Assembly: GCF_002575655.3 (NCBI RefSeq)
Contig: NC_053037.3
Location: forward strand, 323,667,294-323,731,293
DNA length: 64,000 nucleotides
Direction: 5' to 3'
DNA from: Aegilops tauschii subsp. strangulata
Lineage: Eukaryota; Streptophyta; Magnoliopsida; Poales; Poaceae
The notes under the pieces: generated by a model
Database searches by the model: none
The model's input: only the letters and a program-made list of their open reading frames with translations
What the model was told of the DNA's origin: nothing
Made by a program: the position numbers and the translations under genes
In this document: positions 24,584 through 38,072 of the stretch, piece after piece
Layout of the letters: the number at the start of each line of letters is the position of its first letter
Numbering within the stretch: position 1 is the first letter of the stretch

Positions 24584-25457
24584 CCACAGAATAATCAGGG
24601 GAATCAGCAGCAGCAACAGTCTGGTTATCAGAGCAACCTGAAGCAATTGAATAGTGGGCAGTACCACGTCTTCACTACTAGCTTGTGTAAGCGGGATCAG
24701 AAGCTTCATAAGAGGGCAGTGAATGCTATTGAGCCGGCAGTACCACATTACTTGCGGTGGTCGGAGCAGCCTATAGTATGGAACCGTGAGGATCACCCGC
24801 CCCGGGTTGGCAATCTAGGTCACTTGGCTCTGGTGGTGGCGCCTCGGGTTGGGGGCTATAAATTTACTACGGTACTCATGGATGGAGGCAGCAGCATTAA
24901 TATACTTTATTATGAAACCTTCCGTCGCATGGGACTGACCGACAAAAATCTTAAGCCGTCAAACACCTTTTTCAGGGTGTGGTGCCTGGTAAGTCGGCGT
25001 ATCCAGTGGGTAAGATATCGTTGGAGGTCGCTTTTGGAGATGAGAATGATTCCAGATCTGAGACCCTAACCTTCGAAGTGGTTAAAATCAAAATTCCTTA
25101 CCATGCTCTGTTTGGCGGCCGGCTTATGCTAAATTTATGGCGAGGCCTTGCTATGTTTACTTGCAGCTTAAGATGCCAAGTTACAAGGGCACCATCACAG
25201 TGCATGGGAGTCGTAAGGTGGTCTTGGAGTGTGAAGAAGGCGATGCTGCTTATGCTGAGTCCGTTTGTGCAACGGAGGAGCTGAAATTTTACAAGGATAG
25301 TGTTGACCCGGCGGACATGACGTCCTTGAAAAAGCCAACTACAGAGCATGATCCTTCGCTAAAGTTTAAGTCGGCAGATGACACTAAAATGGTTGATTTT
25401 GTTCCTGGCGACTCATCTAAGCAGTTCAGCATCAGTGCTAATCTGGATCCGAAATAG
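24584..25457 (+). pseudogene. Element A gag end and aspartic protease, frameshifted
   Basis: The gag frame of 8625-10955 continues in phase after element E with a Gln-rich stretch. The retropepsin-like domain follows at about 24740-25130: LALVVAPRVGGYKFTTVLMDGGSSINILY carries the DGGSS active site (shown here across 24820-24906). Frames shift near 24970 and again near 25125, so the domain is read in three frames (GKSAYPVGKISLEVAFG, then MARPCYVYLQLKMPS). It ends at a stop at 25455-25457. Confidence 0.82.
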
Positions 25458-25459
25458 GA

Positions 25460-26852
25460 AGCGCGCTCATCGAGTTCATCCGTGAAAATCGGGACATCTT
25501 TGCATGGAATCCTTCAGACATGCCGGGTGTACCGAGGGAACTCGCTGAGCACACTCTTAATATTGATCCAAATTTTAAACCAGTCAAGCAATTCCTTCGT
25601 CATTTTAACAAGGAAAGGCGGAAGGCCATTGGTGAAGAAGTGGCCCGGCTCTTGGCGGCCGGATTTATTGTTGAAGTTTTTCATCCTGAGTGGTTGGCTA
25701 ACCCGGTGTTGGTGCTTAAGAAGAACGGCACTTGGCTAATGTGTGTGGACTACACTGACTTAAACAAGGCTTGTCCAGCTGATCCGTTTGCTCTCCCTCG
25801 TATTGATCAAATCATTGATGTGACGGCGGGTTGTGAGCGTTTGAGTTTTTTGGATGCTTATTCTGGTTATCATCAGATCAAGATGGCAGTCAAGGACCAG
25901 GAGAAGACAACTTTCATTACTCCGTTTGGAGCCTTTTGCTATGTGTCTATGCCTTTCGGGCTCAAGAGTGCCCAGGCGACTTACCAGCGGTGTGTGCAGA
26001 ATTGCCTTCACAGTCAAATCGGGCGTAATGTTCATGCTTACGTAGATGACATTGTGGTGAAATCCAGGAAGAAGGAGAACCTGATTGATGATTTGAAGGA
26101 GACGTTTGACAATCTCCGGGTTTATAAAATGATGCTTAACCCGGCCAAGTGTGTTTTTGGTTTACTACATAAGCGAGGTACTTATTGAATCCAAGCAGAG
26201 GTATCCGCATTGGCAGAAGCTTGTGTATGGGGTCTTCATGGCAAGCTGGAAGCTCAAGCAATATTTTCTGGGTCATCCCATTACTGTGGTTAGCTCTGCT
26301 CCTTTAGGGGATATCATCCAAAATAGAGAAGCCACAGGTCGGGTAGCCAAGTGGGCCATTGAGCTTGGACCCCATGGTTTAAAGTATGTGCCTCGTACGG
26401 CCATCAAGTCACAAGCTCTCGTGGATTTTATCAATGATTGGACAGAGTTGCAGATGCCTGAGGAAAAGCTGGATAACAAATATTGGACTATTCACTTTGC
26501 TGGATCCAGGCAGTTGGAAGGCTCGGGGGCTGGAGTTGTCTTGACTTCCCCACGAGGTGATAAATTTTCTTATGTTCTCCGGTTAATGTTCCCTTGTACT
26601 AACAATGCAGCTGAGTATGAGGCCTTGCTCCACGGTCTTCGGATGGCTAAAAAGATGAACTTAAGCCGGGTGAGGTGCTTCGGCAACTCAGATCTGGTAG
26701 CTCAACAAGTTTCTGGCACTTGGGATTCTAAGGATCCACTCATGGCGGCTTATCGTCGAGAGGTTGATGCTATCGCGGGTCACTTCAAGGGTTATCAAGT
26801 TGAACATATTGATCGCAGGAAGAATGAGGAGGCTGACACTTTAAGCCAGTGA
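25460..26852 (+). pseudogene. Element A reverse transcriptase and RNase H, internally deleted
   Basis: Ty3/Gypsy RT at about 25520-26163: WLMCVDYTDLNKACP, FLDAYSGYHQIKM, PFGAFCYVSMPFGLKSA and the catalytic YVDD at 26039-26050. At about 26160 the text jumps from the RT thumb (MLNPAKCVFG) into the end of the first RNase H (YYISEVLIE...). The connection and most of that domain are deleted, probably several hundred bases judging from related elements. The archaeal-type second RNase H follows to 26852 (WTIHFAGSRQLEGSGAG, NNAAEYEALLHGL, RRKNEEADTLSQ). Two RNase H blocks mark the Tat lineage. Confidence 0.85.
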
Positions 26853-26962
26853 GGGTCTCAGCGTAAGCCGGTGCCACCTAACACGTTCTTGGATATTCTG
26901 CTTAACCCTTCTGTTAAATTACCTACAGAGGAGGATCTTGCTATTCTGACCCGGAAGTACAA

Positions 26963-28258
26963 TTGGTGGCGGCTCTTCATGCCATTCCTGACTGGACAGT
27001 TCCGTATCTGGCTTACATGACCCGGGGCAAGTTGCCTGAGGATGAGATGTTGGCCAGACAAATAACCCGGCGGTCTAAGTCAATGACGATTGTCAATGGG
27101 GAGTTGCACCATCGCAGTGTCACAGGGGCGTTTCAGCGTTGCGTCTCTCCTGAAGAAGGCTGTGAGATTCTGCGAGAGTTTCATGAAGGAGATTGTGGTC
27201 ATCATGCCGGCTCTAAATCTCTCGTAGCCAAGGCTTTTCGTCATGGGTTTTATTGGTTGACGGCTCATGCTGATGCTGAGGATCTGGTCAGTAAATGTGA
27301 TGGTTGACAGAAGTTTTCACGACGAGCTCATGTGTCGGCTCAAGAGTTGAGGATGATTCCAATTACTTGGCCGTTTGCGACCTGGGGGCTTGATATGGTT
27401 GGGTCTTTCAAGAGGTCCAAAGATAAGAAGACCCACCTTTTGGTGACAGTTGACAAGTTTACTAAATGGGTTGAAGCAGAGCCGGTTAGCAAGTGTGATG
27501 CAGCAACGGCGGTTCAATTCATTAAGAAGGTGATCTTCCGTTTTGGCTTTCCACACAACATTATAACGGACAATGGCACTAATCTGTCTAAAGGTGCTAT
27601 GAAAGAATTTTGTCAACGAGAGCATATTCGACTTGATGTTTCCTCCGTGGCTCACCCCCAGTCTAATGGTCAAGCGGAATGAGCTAATCAAGAAATTCCG
27701 CGAGGCTTATGGTTCCTTTGCAAAGAACGCCGAGCTGTTGGGTGGAGGAGTTACCTTCAGTGTTATGGAGTATCAATACAACCCCCAACAGATCTACGGG
27801 TTACACACCTTTCTTCATGGTTTATGGAGCAGAGGCGGTTCTCCCTAGTGACATCTGTCATGATTCACCCCGTGTGGCGGCTTATGTGGAAGTTGATAAT
27901 GAAAGGGCACGTCAAGATGCACTTGACCAGTTGGATGAGGAGCGTGACCTCACGGCGGCTCGTTCAGCGATTTATCAGCAAGACCTACGTCGTTATCACA
28001 ACCGTCGGGTCAAAACCAGAACCTTTCAAGAAGGCGAGTTTGTGCTCTGGCTTATCCAGGATCAAACTGATATGCATAAACTGTCCCCGCCTTAGGAAGG
28101 ACCTTTTGTGGTCAGCAAGAATCTACATAATGGGTCGTACTATCTTATCGACGTTCGAGACCACAAGGACTCACGCAAATCATAGGAGGAGACCCGTCGG
28201 CCGTGGAATATTGGTCATCTCCGTCCCTACTATAGTTGAGCCACCGGCTCTCATGATG
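26963..28258 (+). pseudogene. Element A integrase with nonsense codons
   Basis: The N-terminal zinc domain (HEGDCGHHAGSKSL ... SKCDG) ends in TGA at 27305-27307, just where the last zinc-binding cysteine belongs. The catalytic core runs 27332-27682 (TWGLDMVGSF, ITDNGTNL, HPQSNGQAE), followed by a TGA at 27680-27682 where an arginine codon would fit. After a frameshift the C-terminal part (27709-28095: GYTPFFMVYGAEAVLPSD, ARSAIYQQDLRRYHNRRV) meets a TAG. Remnants continue to about 28258. Residues of the D-D-E triad remain recognisable, but the enzyme cannot be made from this copy. Confidence 0.85.
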
Positions 28259-29683
28259 TACATAGTTTGATGATGTATATATTATAAACAGTATAATAAA
28301 GCCGGCATCCCTGATAATTCAGGACCTCTGTCGTTTCACTTCTTCGAAGCTGAGTCTTTATAATCATCTTACATGTTCACTTAAGAGGCTTGACGCCCAA
28401 ATTACGGGGATCAAAGAGAGTTTGGATGCACAGCACAGCTCAAACATAGATCCCCGACAAACACAACTCGTAAGTATGTCACTTTGGGGCTTCCTGTTCA
28501 AACATAGGTGTATTCACCAAAGAGAACATAGCGTTACTACCCTCTTGACCAGGTTATCTTGTTCAAACATAGGTGTATTCACCAAAGAGGACATAACCTT
28601 TTCGGGTCATCCTACCTGTATACCAGCTGCTTCTTCATCAGGTAATCCTGATTGACCCGCCAAACTCTTAACAATCAATCTTTTACGGTGTATTCACCAA
28701 AGATCCTGAGCTTGTTAAGGTTAAAACGCCAGTCTGTCATGTGAGAGCACGGCTTACAGATACTCAGGATAGATCCAGACTCATAAGCCACCTTCCTTGA
28801 AACTTGGATAACTTGGCTTGTGATGCACGATGCTACTCTGACCCCGCGTACTCCTGATAAGTCTATCTTTAAATAAGACCTGAACTTATCTGGGTTCAAA
28901 TGTCGATTGGGTAATGTGAGTGCCGGCTCACGGAAAGCACGTACCTTCCAATGGCCATCAGGCTAGTTTCATTGAAGAAGAAACTTTGGCTTGGCGGCCT
29001 GCAAAAGCCTCGAATTTTTTGATTTCTTATTTTTTTGTTTTTATATAATCTCTTTTTTCTTGCCATTTGGTTTTTACAAATCGGGCCAAGCTACCCTATT
29101 TCTGTCTCATATTTGAAGCATCTTTGGGTCTCTGGAACCCACCAGGTTGGCAGATTCTAAGTCGCCAGAGGATAATAATCTTATGTTTAGAGTTATAGCT
29201 CTAAAAACACTAACTGCGTGGAGCTGATAAGCCGGCAGTCTCAGCACACACCACAGGTATGATTTTTATTTAATAATTGTGTCAGCATTGTGGTTAGACC
29301 GGCCTTGGTTATGGACTATCCGTCCCCACTGGCTTCAATTGGGTATCATGACCCACCTGGCGGTTAAACCGCCAGGGCACTTGTGATCTGTTTGAGTGCA
29401 GGGTAATAAACAGTCTGACGCTGTCATAAGCATAAACTCATGTTTGCTTAAACTGGCGGATCAGCAGTATTGCGCAAAACAGAAACGTGCACGATGGCAC
29501 GGTAGATTAAAGTTTCACTACCCTATTACATGAATCCATGAGCCAAATAAGATCAAGTGTTTTTCCAAGGATCAAATATATAAACCGCCCGGCGGTTCAC
29601 TCTTCTTGGCCTTGATGACTTGAGGCTTCTGAATCATCCTTTTCTGGTTCTTCGTCCTCTTCCACCGTCTGGAAATTTGGCGA
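28259..29683 (+). other. Element A spacer between pol and the antisense gene, with short direct repeats
   Basis: No gene seen on either strand. The string ttcaaacataggtgtattca is repeated at about 28497 and 28562, and its second half (ggtgtattcaccaaaga) again at about 28686. A T-rich stretch lies at 29020-29060. Such spacers between pol and the antisense frame are usual in Tat elements. Confidence 0.6.
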
Positions 29684-29978
29684 TTACCAATCGATGCCAC
29701 ATAAAGCTTGAAATTCAGCTTCATCATCTATAAGTTCAGACGGCTCAACTTTAGGGGCAAAAGTATGCTTACGGATTGTAGGGATTAGATCCATCACTCT
29801 ATAAGCCAGTGTAGGCATCTTCTGATTCTCCCTGTTATAAGCCGGATGGTACTTTGAAAGGTCCGAGTCATTGGCAATCAGAGTCGCCATTGGACGTATT
29901 TCTTTCATGCAAGCCGCGAAGTCCTTTTGATCAAACGGAGTACCATCTTCTTTTAAGCTTGGGTATCCAGTGGCTACA

Positions 29979-32900
29979 TGTAACACCCACGATGCGGCTA
30001 TATCTCCCACGTGTCGAGGCACGACTTAGAGGCATAACCGCATGGTGGTTTTGTCGCAAGAAGGGTCATCTTCACACAATCCCATGTAATGAACAAGAAT
30101 GGGATAAAGAGTTGGCTTACAATCGCCACTTCACACAATACATAAATAAAATCATACATCATTCAAGATACACACATAGACCGACTACGGACAAAACCAA
30201 ATACAAAGAAGACAACCCCAAATGTTAGATCCCCGATCGTCCCAACTGGGCTCCACTACTGATCAACAGGAAACGAAACAACACAACGAACAAGAGCTTC
30301 ATCGAGCTCCCACTTGAGCTCGGTGGCGTCACCTGCACTGGTATCCTCGGCACCTGCAACTGTTTTGGAAGTATCTGTGAGTCATGAGGACTTGGCAATC
30401 TCACACCCGCGAGATCAAGACTATTTAAGCTTATAGGAAAGGATGGGGTAATGAGGTGGAGCTGCAGCAAGCATTAAGCATATATGGTGGCTAACATACG
30501 CAAATAAGAGCGAGAAGAGAAGCAACGGAACGGTCGTCAACTAGTAATGATCAAGAAGTGATCCTGAACTCCTACTTACGTCAAACATAACCCAAAACCG
30601 TGTTCACTTCCCGGACTCCGCCGAAAAGAGACCATCACGGCTACACACGCGGTTGATGTATTTTAATTAAGTCAAGTGTCAAGTACTCTACAATCGGACG
30701 TTAACAAATTCCCATCTGCCTCATAACCGTGGGCACGGCTCTCGAAAGTTTATACCCTGCAGGGGTGTCCCAACTTAGCCCATTATAAGCTCTCACGGTC
30801 AACGAAGGATATTCCTTCTCCCGGGAAGACCCGATCAGTCTCGGAATCCCGGTTTACAAGACATTTCAACAATGGTAAAACAAGACCAGCAAAGCCGCCC
30901 GATGTGCCAACAAATCCCGATAGGAGCTGCACATAACTCGTTCTCAGGGCACACCGAATGAGACATCCTACGAGTAAAACCAGCCCTCAAGTTTCCCCAA
31001 GGTGGCCCCGCAGTCTACTCGGTTCGGACCAACACTCGAAGGAGCACTGGCCCGGGGGGGTTAAATAAAGATGACCCTCGGGCTCCGGAAACCCAAGGGA
31101 AAAAGGCTTAGGTAGGCAAATGGTAAAACCAAGGTTGGGCCTTGCTGGAGGAGTTTTATTCAAAGCGAACTGTCAAGGGGGTCCCATAAATCACCCAACC
31201 GCATAAGGAACGCAAAATCAAGGAACATAACACCGGTATGACGGAAACTAGGGCGGCAAGAGTGGAACAAAACCCCAGGCATAAGGCCGAGCCTTCCACC
31301 CTTTACCAAGTATATAGACGCATTAATTAAATAAGAGATATTGTGATATCCCAACATAAACATGATCCAACATGGAGCAAACTTCATCTTCACCTGCAAC
31401 TAGCAACGCTATAAGAGGGGCTGAGCAAAAGCGGTAACATAGCCAAACAACGGTTTGCTAGGAAGGGTGAAAAGGTTAGAGGCTGACATGGCAAATTTGG
31501 GAGGCATGGTAAACAAGTGATAGGTAGTGCAGCGCAGCGATAGAACGAAGCAACTAGCAAGCAAAGATAGAAGTGATATCGAGGGTAATGGTCATCTTGC
31601 TTGAGATCCCGCTAGGAAGAAGAACGAGTCCATGAAGAAGACAAACGGACGTAGTCGAACGAATCCTCACAACTCCGGAACGGAACCGAAGCTAACGAGA
31701 TAAGGAAACCCGGAAAGAAACAAACAACATAGTACACAACCACCATATAAACATGGCATGATGCACAATCAAGTATGATGCATGTCCGGTTTAATGAGCA
31801 TGGCATGGCAAAGTGCAACAAACAACACTACAAATTAAGTGGAGCTCAATATGCAACGAGTTGCATATTGACGAAACACCACATCAATTATTTAGTTCTC
31901 TCTCGGTTATGTACCCAACAATATTAAATGTTGATTAACATGGCAAGAGGTGAGGCATAAGAAAACTACCTATCTAGGCAAGTTTAAATGAGGCCGGAAC
32001 AACAAACAACAATTCCGGAAAATCCTCATGTCCATATTATGAATTTGGTACTGTTCTGCCATAAACACACTTTTAATGTTGTTAAACAGCAAAATAAAGT
32101 GTACCAAGTTAATCTATGCATTTTTCTACCCCATTTACATATAAAGTTTATTAAAATTTGAGCTACGGTTATTTAGTTATGAAATAAATCATTTTAACAT
32201 GGAATTTATGCAAAATTAAACAAACAGCAAGTTTAAACATTTTAAACATGGATGAGAGTTGCAAATTATTAATCTACACAAAATTCTAAGCATTTTACAT
32301 ATATAAATTATTTACATGTGATGCACGGTTTGTGAGTTATTAAATGCATGATCTAGAGGGACTTTTCTGTAAAACAGTAAATCGTGGGATAATTGCTAAA
32401 ATCGCAGAAGGAAAAAAACACGCATCGGGCCGAATCTGGAAACTGCACTGGGTGGCTGGACTGCTCACCTAGCTGGGCTCGGCCCAGATCGGTAGAGGTG
32501 GGGGCTGGGCCACGGTGCGGGAGGTTGGGCCAGGAGACGCGGACGAGGCCACGTCCCACGCAGCAGGACGACGTGTCCACGACGCGGCGAGCGGGCGGTC
32601 AACGCGGGCTTGACCCGATGGCTGGCGCTGGTCTCGCTCGATGCAGAGGAAGCAGACAGGGGGACTTGGCACTGGCGTCTCCCGGCGATGGCCGGCAGCG
32701 AGCGGAGCTTGGCAAGGCGGCGATCGAGGCGACGAACTGGAGGAGGTGCTCGGGCGGCTCGACGGCTTGGCGAGGGGAGAGGTTGAGGTAGAGGCGCGGG
32801 AGAGCAGAGGGGTCTGCGTGCGGTGGCGCGGCGAAGCAGAGGGACTTGGCGCGGCTGGAGGAGACCGAGTGCGGGCGGTGCACGCGAGCAAGCGCAGCGC

Positions 32901-33966
32901 TCGAGCTGCTGCTCGACACAGAGGAAGCAGGGGACCGAGCAGGGGAACTTGGCACTGCGGAGCTTGCTACCGGCGAGGCACGAGGAGGGGAAGCAGAGAA
33001 GGCCACGGGCTCCTGGAAGAAGATGGTGGCAGCTTGAGGAGTTTCCCATCGCAGATCGAGGGAGTCAGGCCGCGCTCCGGTTCCTGTGGAGAAGAGGCAG
33101 GGAGATGAGACGGGAGGGAGAAGGGAAGAAGAAAGGAGAGATAGGGAAGGAGAGGGCGGCACTGCTGGTGCTCGTCTTGGCAGGATCGGGCGGCGGACGG
33201 AGCAGCTCCGGCGGCGCGGGGTCCTGGAGGTGAGGCCGAGAGCTCCTGCTCGGGCACGAGCGTAGAGGGGGACGCGGGGAGGCGCTGCCTCATGTGGCTG
33301 CTGGAGCTGCTGGTTGGATGGACGGATAGACGAAGAGCAGTGGCTAGGCGCGGAAGGAGAGGAGCAGGTGGATCGGGAGGATATCCCGAGGTGGATGCGG
33401 GAAAGAGTGGCGGCGGCGGCTAGGAGGATCCCTAGAAATTAGGGATTTGGTCTCGGTTTAGACTATATATAGCGAGTGGGTTAGGTTAGGGGATATTTGG
33501 TCCGTCCGATCGTAACCGGGCAGTCGAGAATAAGTAGGCTAGAGCGTCCAATTGAGAAAACGGAGATGTTTTATAGATGTTTGGGGATGATCCGAATCCA
33601 ACGGTAACAACAAACCGGGTCGGGTACGGGACAACTTTCAGACGCGCGGGAGGGGATCGCGGGCTGACGAGAGAGGTTAGTAGGTTTGACAAGAGGGAAC
33701 CGAAAACACGGTTGGTCTCGGAACGGTCAACGAAGGCAAGGGGTTTGATGAGCTCAGAAAAGAGAGAGAAGAGAGCGGTCCGGTTGATCCGAGAGAAGGT
33801 CAACCGAGAAACGGAAGAAGCGGCAACTACGAGCGGATGCAAGTTTTAAAAACAAATGCGGATGCAATGCACATGATGCGATGATGAGATGCAACAAACA
33901 AATAAGTAACACAGCTGGCACGCAAAACAAGGAAGACATCTGGAGCGTCGGTCTCGGGGCGTTACA
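29979..33966 (-). repeat. Element D 3' LTR, ~4.0 kb
   Basis: In sense orientation it starts TGTAACGCCCCGAG at 33966 and ends at 29979. A TATA-like ACTATATATAGC lies at about 33463-33475. A GC-rich leader follows (33450-32470), and the rest is AT-rich with no domain. The open frames of 110-195 codons in the GC-rich part match no family I know and overlap each other in several frames, so I do not call them genes. Confidence 0.7.
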
Positions 33967-36900
33967 ACACTCCACCACTACGAGAGGATCTCGTCCCGAG
34001 ATCTAGGATGGCACCGGAGAGAAACGGAAGAGGAAGAGAAGAGGTAAAACTAAGTTGCTTCTTTGACAAACGAGTGAAACCACGAACCTTGAGAGATTGA
34101 ACGAACGAAAAGAGAGAATACAAGGGAGATGAACGAGATTGAAAACACTCCGTTATCAAAGAGGAACAAGGAACATTGCGAGAACCTTTGTAGGTTGAAG
34201 AATATGGAACAAGAGCTTAACGGATCAAAAGGAATATGAAAGCACACCGGTGGAAAAGAGAAACAAGGAACTCCATGTGAACCTTGGAGTTTGCAAAGCT
34301 ATGAATGACGAGAACAAAGGACGAGAAGCACATGCAAGCACTCCGGTTGATAATGATCAATTACGATAACGCTCCGGTTGGAAAATGGGAGGGATAGAAT
34401 ATGAACTTGGCAAAATGAAAGCACTTGGACGAGACTCCGGTTAGAAGAGGAATGATAGACACAACACTCCGGTTAAAACAAGATAAATAAAGAAGGAATA
34501 AGAATGATATAATTTGGGCAGCACTCCGACTGTAAAATGGAAGGAATTGAACATGAACTTTACAAGATGAGAGGATACTTAATGAAATCAACAGCACACT
34601 GCCTCCGGAACTATTGAAAGAATGGCACAATGGGTCAGAAAGATTTCAGACAGCACTCCGGTTGAGAAGGGACGCAAAACTTGACAGAATGGGAAGAACT
34701 TGAAAAGAGGGCACGACACTCCGGTTGGAAATGGATAAGCACGAAAAGAACACGGTCCTCACAACTTGAGATGATGAGTGAAGAGAGCAACATCACCATG
34801 CCTCCGGAAGAAAAAAAATAGAAGATAGATCATTGGAATAAAGGAATGGAGAAGAAAATGACAACTTCTGCCACAAATGAGCTTGGAAAGCATCCTTCCA
34901 AGAAGGTTATAACGGAGTTGTTGGGAAATCAACAACGAAAAGAACAAGCTTGTTGTGGGCTTATGGAACACATCTCAAAATTATGAGGTGACAACCCGCC
35001 ACTAACGGAAGCAATTGCTTGCTTGAGATCAACGAAGAGATGAAAACTTCTCTTGCCGAGAGGATAGGAGAAAACTTGGATCATTGATAGACACCACAAT
35101 TAGCAACATTCCTTAGGAAATGCTTTAAGCAGAATATGACACAAGATAACTCAAACGAAGAGATTAATGGATTTATAAGATCTCTTGAACGAATTGAAAT
35201 TGATGGTTTTAAAATATGTCATTCCGGACAACTTGTGAATCATGAAACGCGAACTAAAATTGTCAAGAATGACATAACACCACCTCAAATGATAAGGTAG
35301 AACTAATTGCACTTTAGAATGCAAGATGAAGAATGCTTGGACTCCTCAAAACAAAACATGTGTTGAACACCATGTTTATTTTGGAGTAAGCTTGACGAAT
35401 CATAACTTCGAGAGAAATCTTGAAGAACAATTTAAGAATGAAAAAAATCCTTGATGAACCACCATGTAGAGCCTCCATGAAGAACTCCGGTAATAAAACA
35501 ATGATCAAACGAAAGGGAAAGTTGAAAAGAACTCCGGGAGAAGCCTTGCAATGATTAGATGAAGCTTTGAAATGATATAATTGAAATAACTTGTAGCTCC
35601 GGAAAGAAAAATGAACAAATGAGATCAAGAATTTTGATGAATCTCCGGAATAAGGAATTAATCACTTGGATGAAACAAGAATAAGAATTACATTATGCTT
35701 AGCCTTCACCCATTTAGATTGATGACAAGCAACGGATTTTGCATACTACTTATTCTCGTAGAAAGGATTAAGGTAGATATAGCACAAACTTGGGAAGGTC
35801 TTCAACGAACCACCGGTAGGATTGGAAAGAACGAATGAATCTATATGATAATGAAGGAAGAGAACTCTTGAACGAACCACCGTAAGAATTGAAAACGAAC
35901 GAAGTAACGGGATGAATCACCGGTAAGAATTTGAAAACGAACGAAGATACTTGGGGAACTTTAGATACAAGAGAATGAAGAGATCACGAGTTGACTAGGG
36001 AATACTTGAGCGATGCACCGGTAAGATTTGGAGAACGAGAGCTGAAAGCTGGAATGAGTAATTCTGAGATGATGAGTTTCGGAGAATCAAACTGAAAAGA
36101 CTCCTGAATTGCTTCGGATGGGTGAAAAGAATTCTCACAATCGAAAACAATTTTGAGAGGATGGCATCAAGCTAGAACCATGAATCTTGAAGAGAATGGA
36201 GCAAGATTTAAGAGAAACTCTTCTTCGGTCTTCAAATGTTGAGAATGACGATGAGAAACACCACCATGAATTGTTGAGATACTCCAGGGTGAAAATTAGA
36301 AAGGTTGAACCAACGTTGAAAAGAATTTGAAAGATCTTGGAGAAAGACATATGACTGATGAAAATTCATTCTTACGTCAAACTTCGAAAGAATTTGAGAA
36401 TCGCTCCGGATAAATTAGAAGAGTCAGGTAAGATCCTGGAAAAAGACCTGTGGGTTAGAGCCCACTCAAGAGAAACACCATTGAAAATACTACTTGAAAA
36501 AGGAGATTGCACCGGTTGAATTAAATGGCTTGAATGAGGTAACACCCTCGAAATAGTTAGAATTGATGCGGAGTGGAAACACGAATTTTCAGAGATATCT
36601 TCAACACTCCGGAACACATGGAAAGTGAGAGGTGAATGATTAAGAGATACACCGGCATGAGAAAAACATTTGAAACAAGGAAAGGAATGTGACCAACATT
36701 GAAGGCTTGAATTTAGTCCACCGGAGAAGAAAAAGAACAAAGAATAATAAACTTGAAGCTCAGTTAGTATCTTCATGGGAAAATCACCGGATAAGAACAT
36801 TGAAAGAAAAGAATGAAGAGACTTCGCATCAATAAAAAGGATACTTGATTAAGAAATCTGAGTCCTTGAAGAAAAAGGGTGGGAGGGCGGGAAAACAAAG

Positions 36901-38057
36901 GCAACTTGGGGCAGATGGAATAAACACCGTTGAGAAAAAAAACTTAGAATTAATCTCGCGAATGTTGACATGATCGGATCCACTTGAAGAGAAGCACGCC
37001 GGTTGGAAAAAATTGAAAAGACAACCTTGATGAACAAGAAGGATTAGCATCCACATAGAAATATGAGAACACCGCTTAGAATAAGGTATGGAATCAACAC
37101 TTGACAATGAAGCAACTCGAATACCACAACTTAAAACAAAACAAAGGATTTGGCTTGCAGAATAAGCCGGAACAAACATATGATAGAGATTTCGTCCGAA
37201 GTTTTCGTGGTGGGGCCCACACGGGCTCGATCGTACAGCACCATCATGTACAAGGCAGTGCACATGACATACGAAGTGTCCCCGAGTCGGCATAGCCAAG
37301 GACTCTTTAAGACACTACGAGACCACTGTAAAACCAACCGTGGAAAAGCGGACCACTAGACGTCGAACCCCAATCTCAAATCATGCATCTGTCGGAAAGA
37401 TATCCTAGGAGCTACTTGAATTCCCACTTATAAACTCCCGAAACTTTCTGGTTATGCAATCAGGTGTTGGGGATACAGGGGACATAGTATATCTCACCCA
37501 AACTAACAATACCTAGATCCAGCTGTATCCATCCTTCAACACATAACCAAGAAAACTTCGGAAATCATGTACCTCAACCTTCGAAAAGCATCCGCTATAC
37601 GAGTTATGGCAATACTCCCGAACTCCCGCCCCAGTACTGGGTGGCGTCGAGGTGATCTCACCAACAACTGCATAAAAGAGATTTTCGATGTCGGCGAAAC
37701 TCAGGTATTCCGGAACTGCAACGATAAAATTATGACGACAACACCTCGGAGCTCAACTCCCCGGGACACTGCCACAACCCCTAAATGTAAGGAGGCACCA
37801 AGAACAATGCTCTCGTCACAAAACCATCGGAACGATTCCAAGATACCCGCGTGATCCTAAAAACATTTTAGTGAAATTTGAGGAGAGAAAAGTCAAAACT
37901 TCTACGTCAGGAGGCCTCACCAGAGCGACGAAGGGACTAAGGAGTAAAAAGAATCCTACTCTCCGATATATATAATCCTAAGACTCAAAACATTTTTTTC
38001 CTAGACTCAACAACATTAGCGATTCGATCAAGCAGGGGGCTCCTAAGTCGGGGATGG
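33967..38057 (-). other. Element D internal region, non-coding, purine-biased with CTCCGGTT-like repeats
   Basis: About 4 kb with no protein domain. The block directly next to the LTR (33967-34010) resembles the end of Gypsy internal regions (gaggatctcgtcccgagatc on the + strand). From 34000 to 37100 the + strand is strongly rich in A and G. Short motifs such as cactccggttg, ctccgga and caccggtaag recur every few tens to hundreds of bases (for example 34341, 34434, 34467, 34655, 34718, 35485, 35912, 36018). 37100-38057 is of normal composition and probably the leader. Confidence 0.6.
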
Positions 38058-38070
38058 CTCTGATTACCAA
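38058..38070 (-). other. Element D primer-binding site (tRNA-iMet-like, one extra base)
   Basis: The minus strand reads TTGGTAATCAGAGCC directly after the LTR terminus. The usual plant site is TGGTATCAGAGC, so there is one inserted A. Confidence 0.65.
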
Positions 38071-38072
38071 CT

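Noticed and set aside
32465..33293. Open frames of 108-194 codons on both strands as genes
   Set aside because: GC-rich leader within the LTR of element D; frames overlap in all phases and show no domain or consistent codon pattern.
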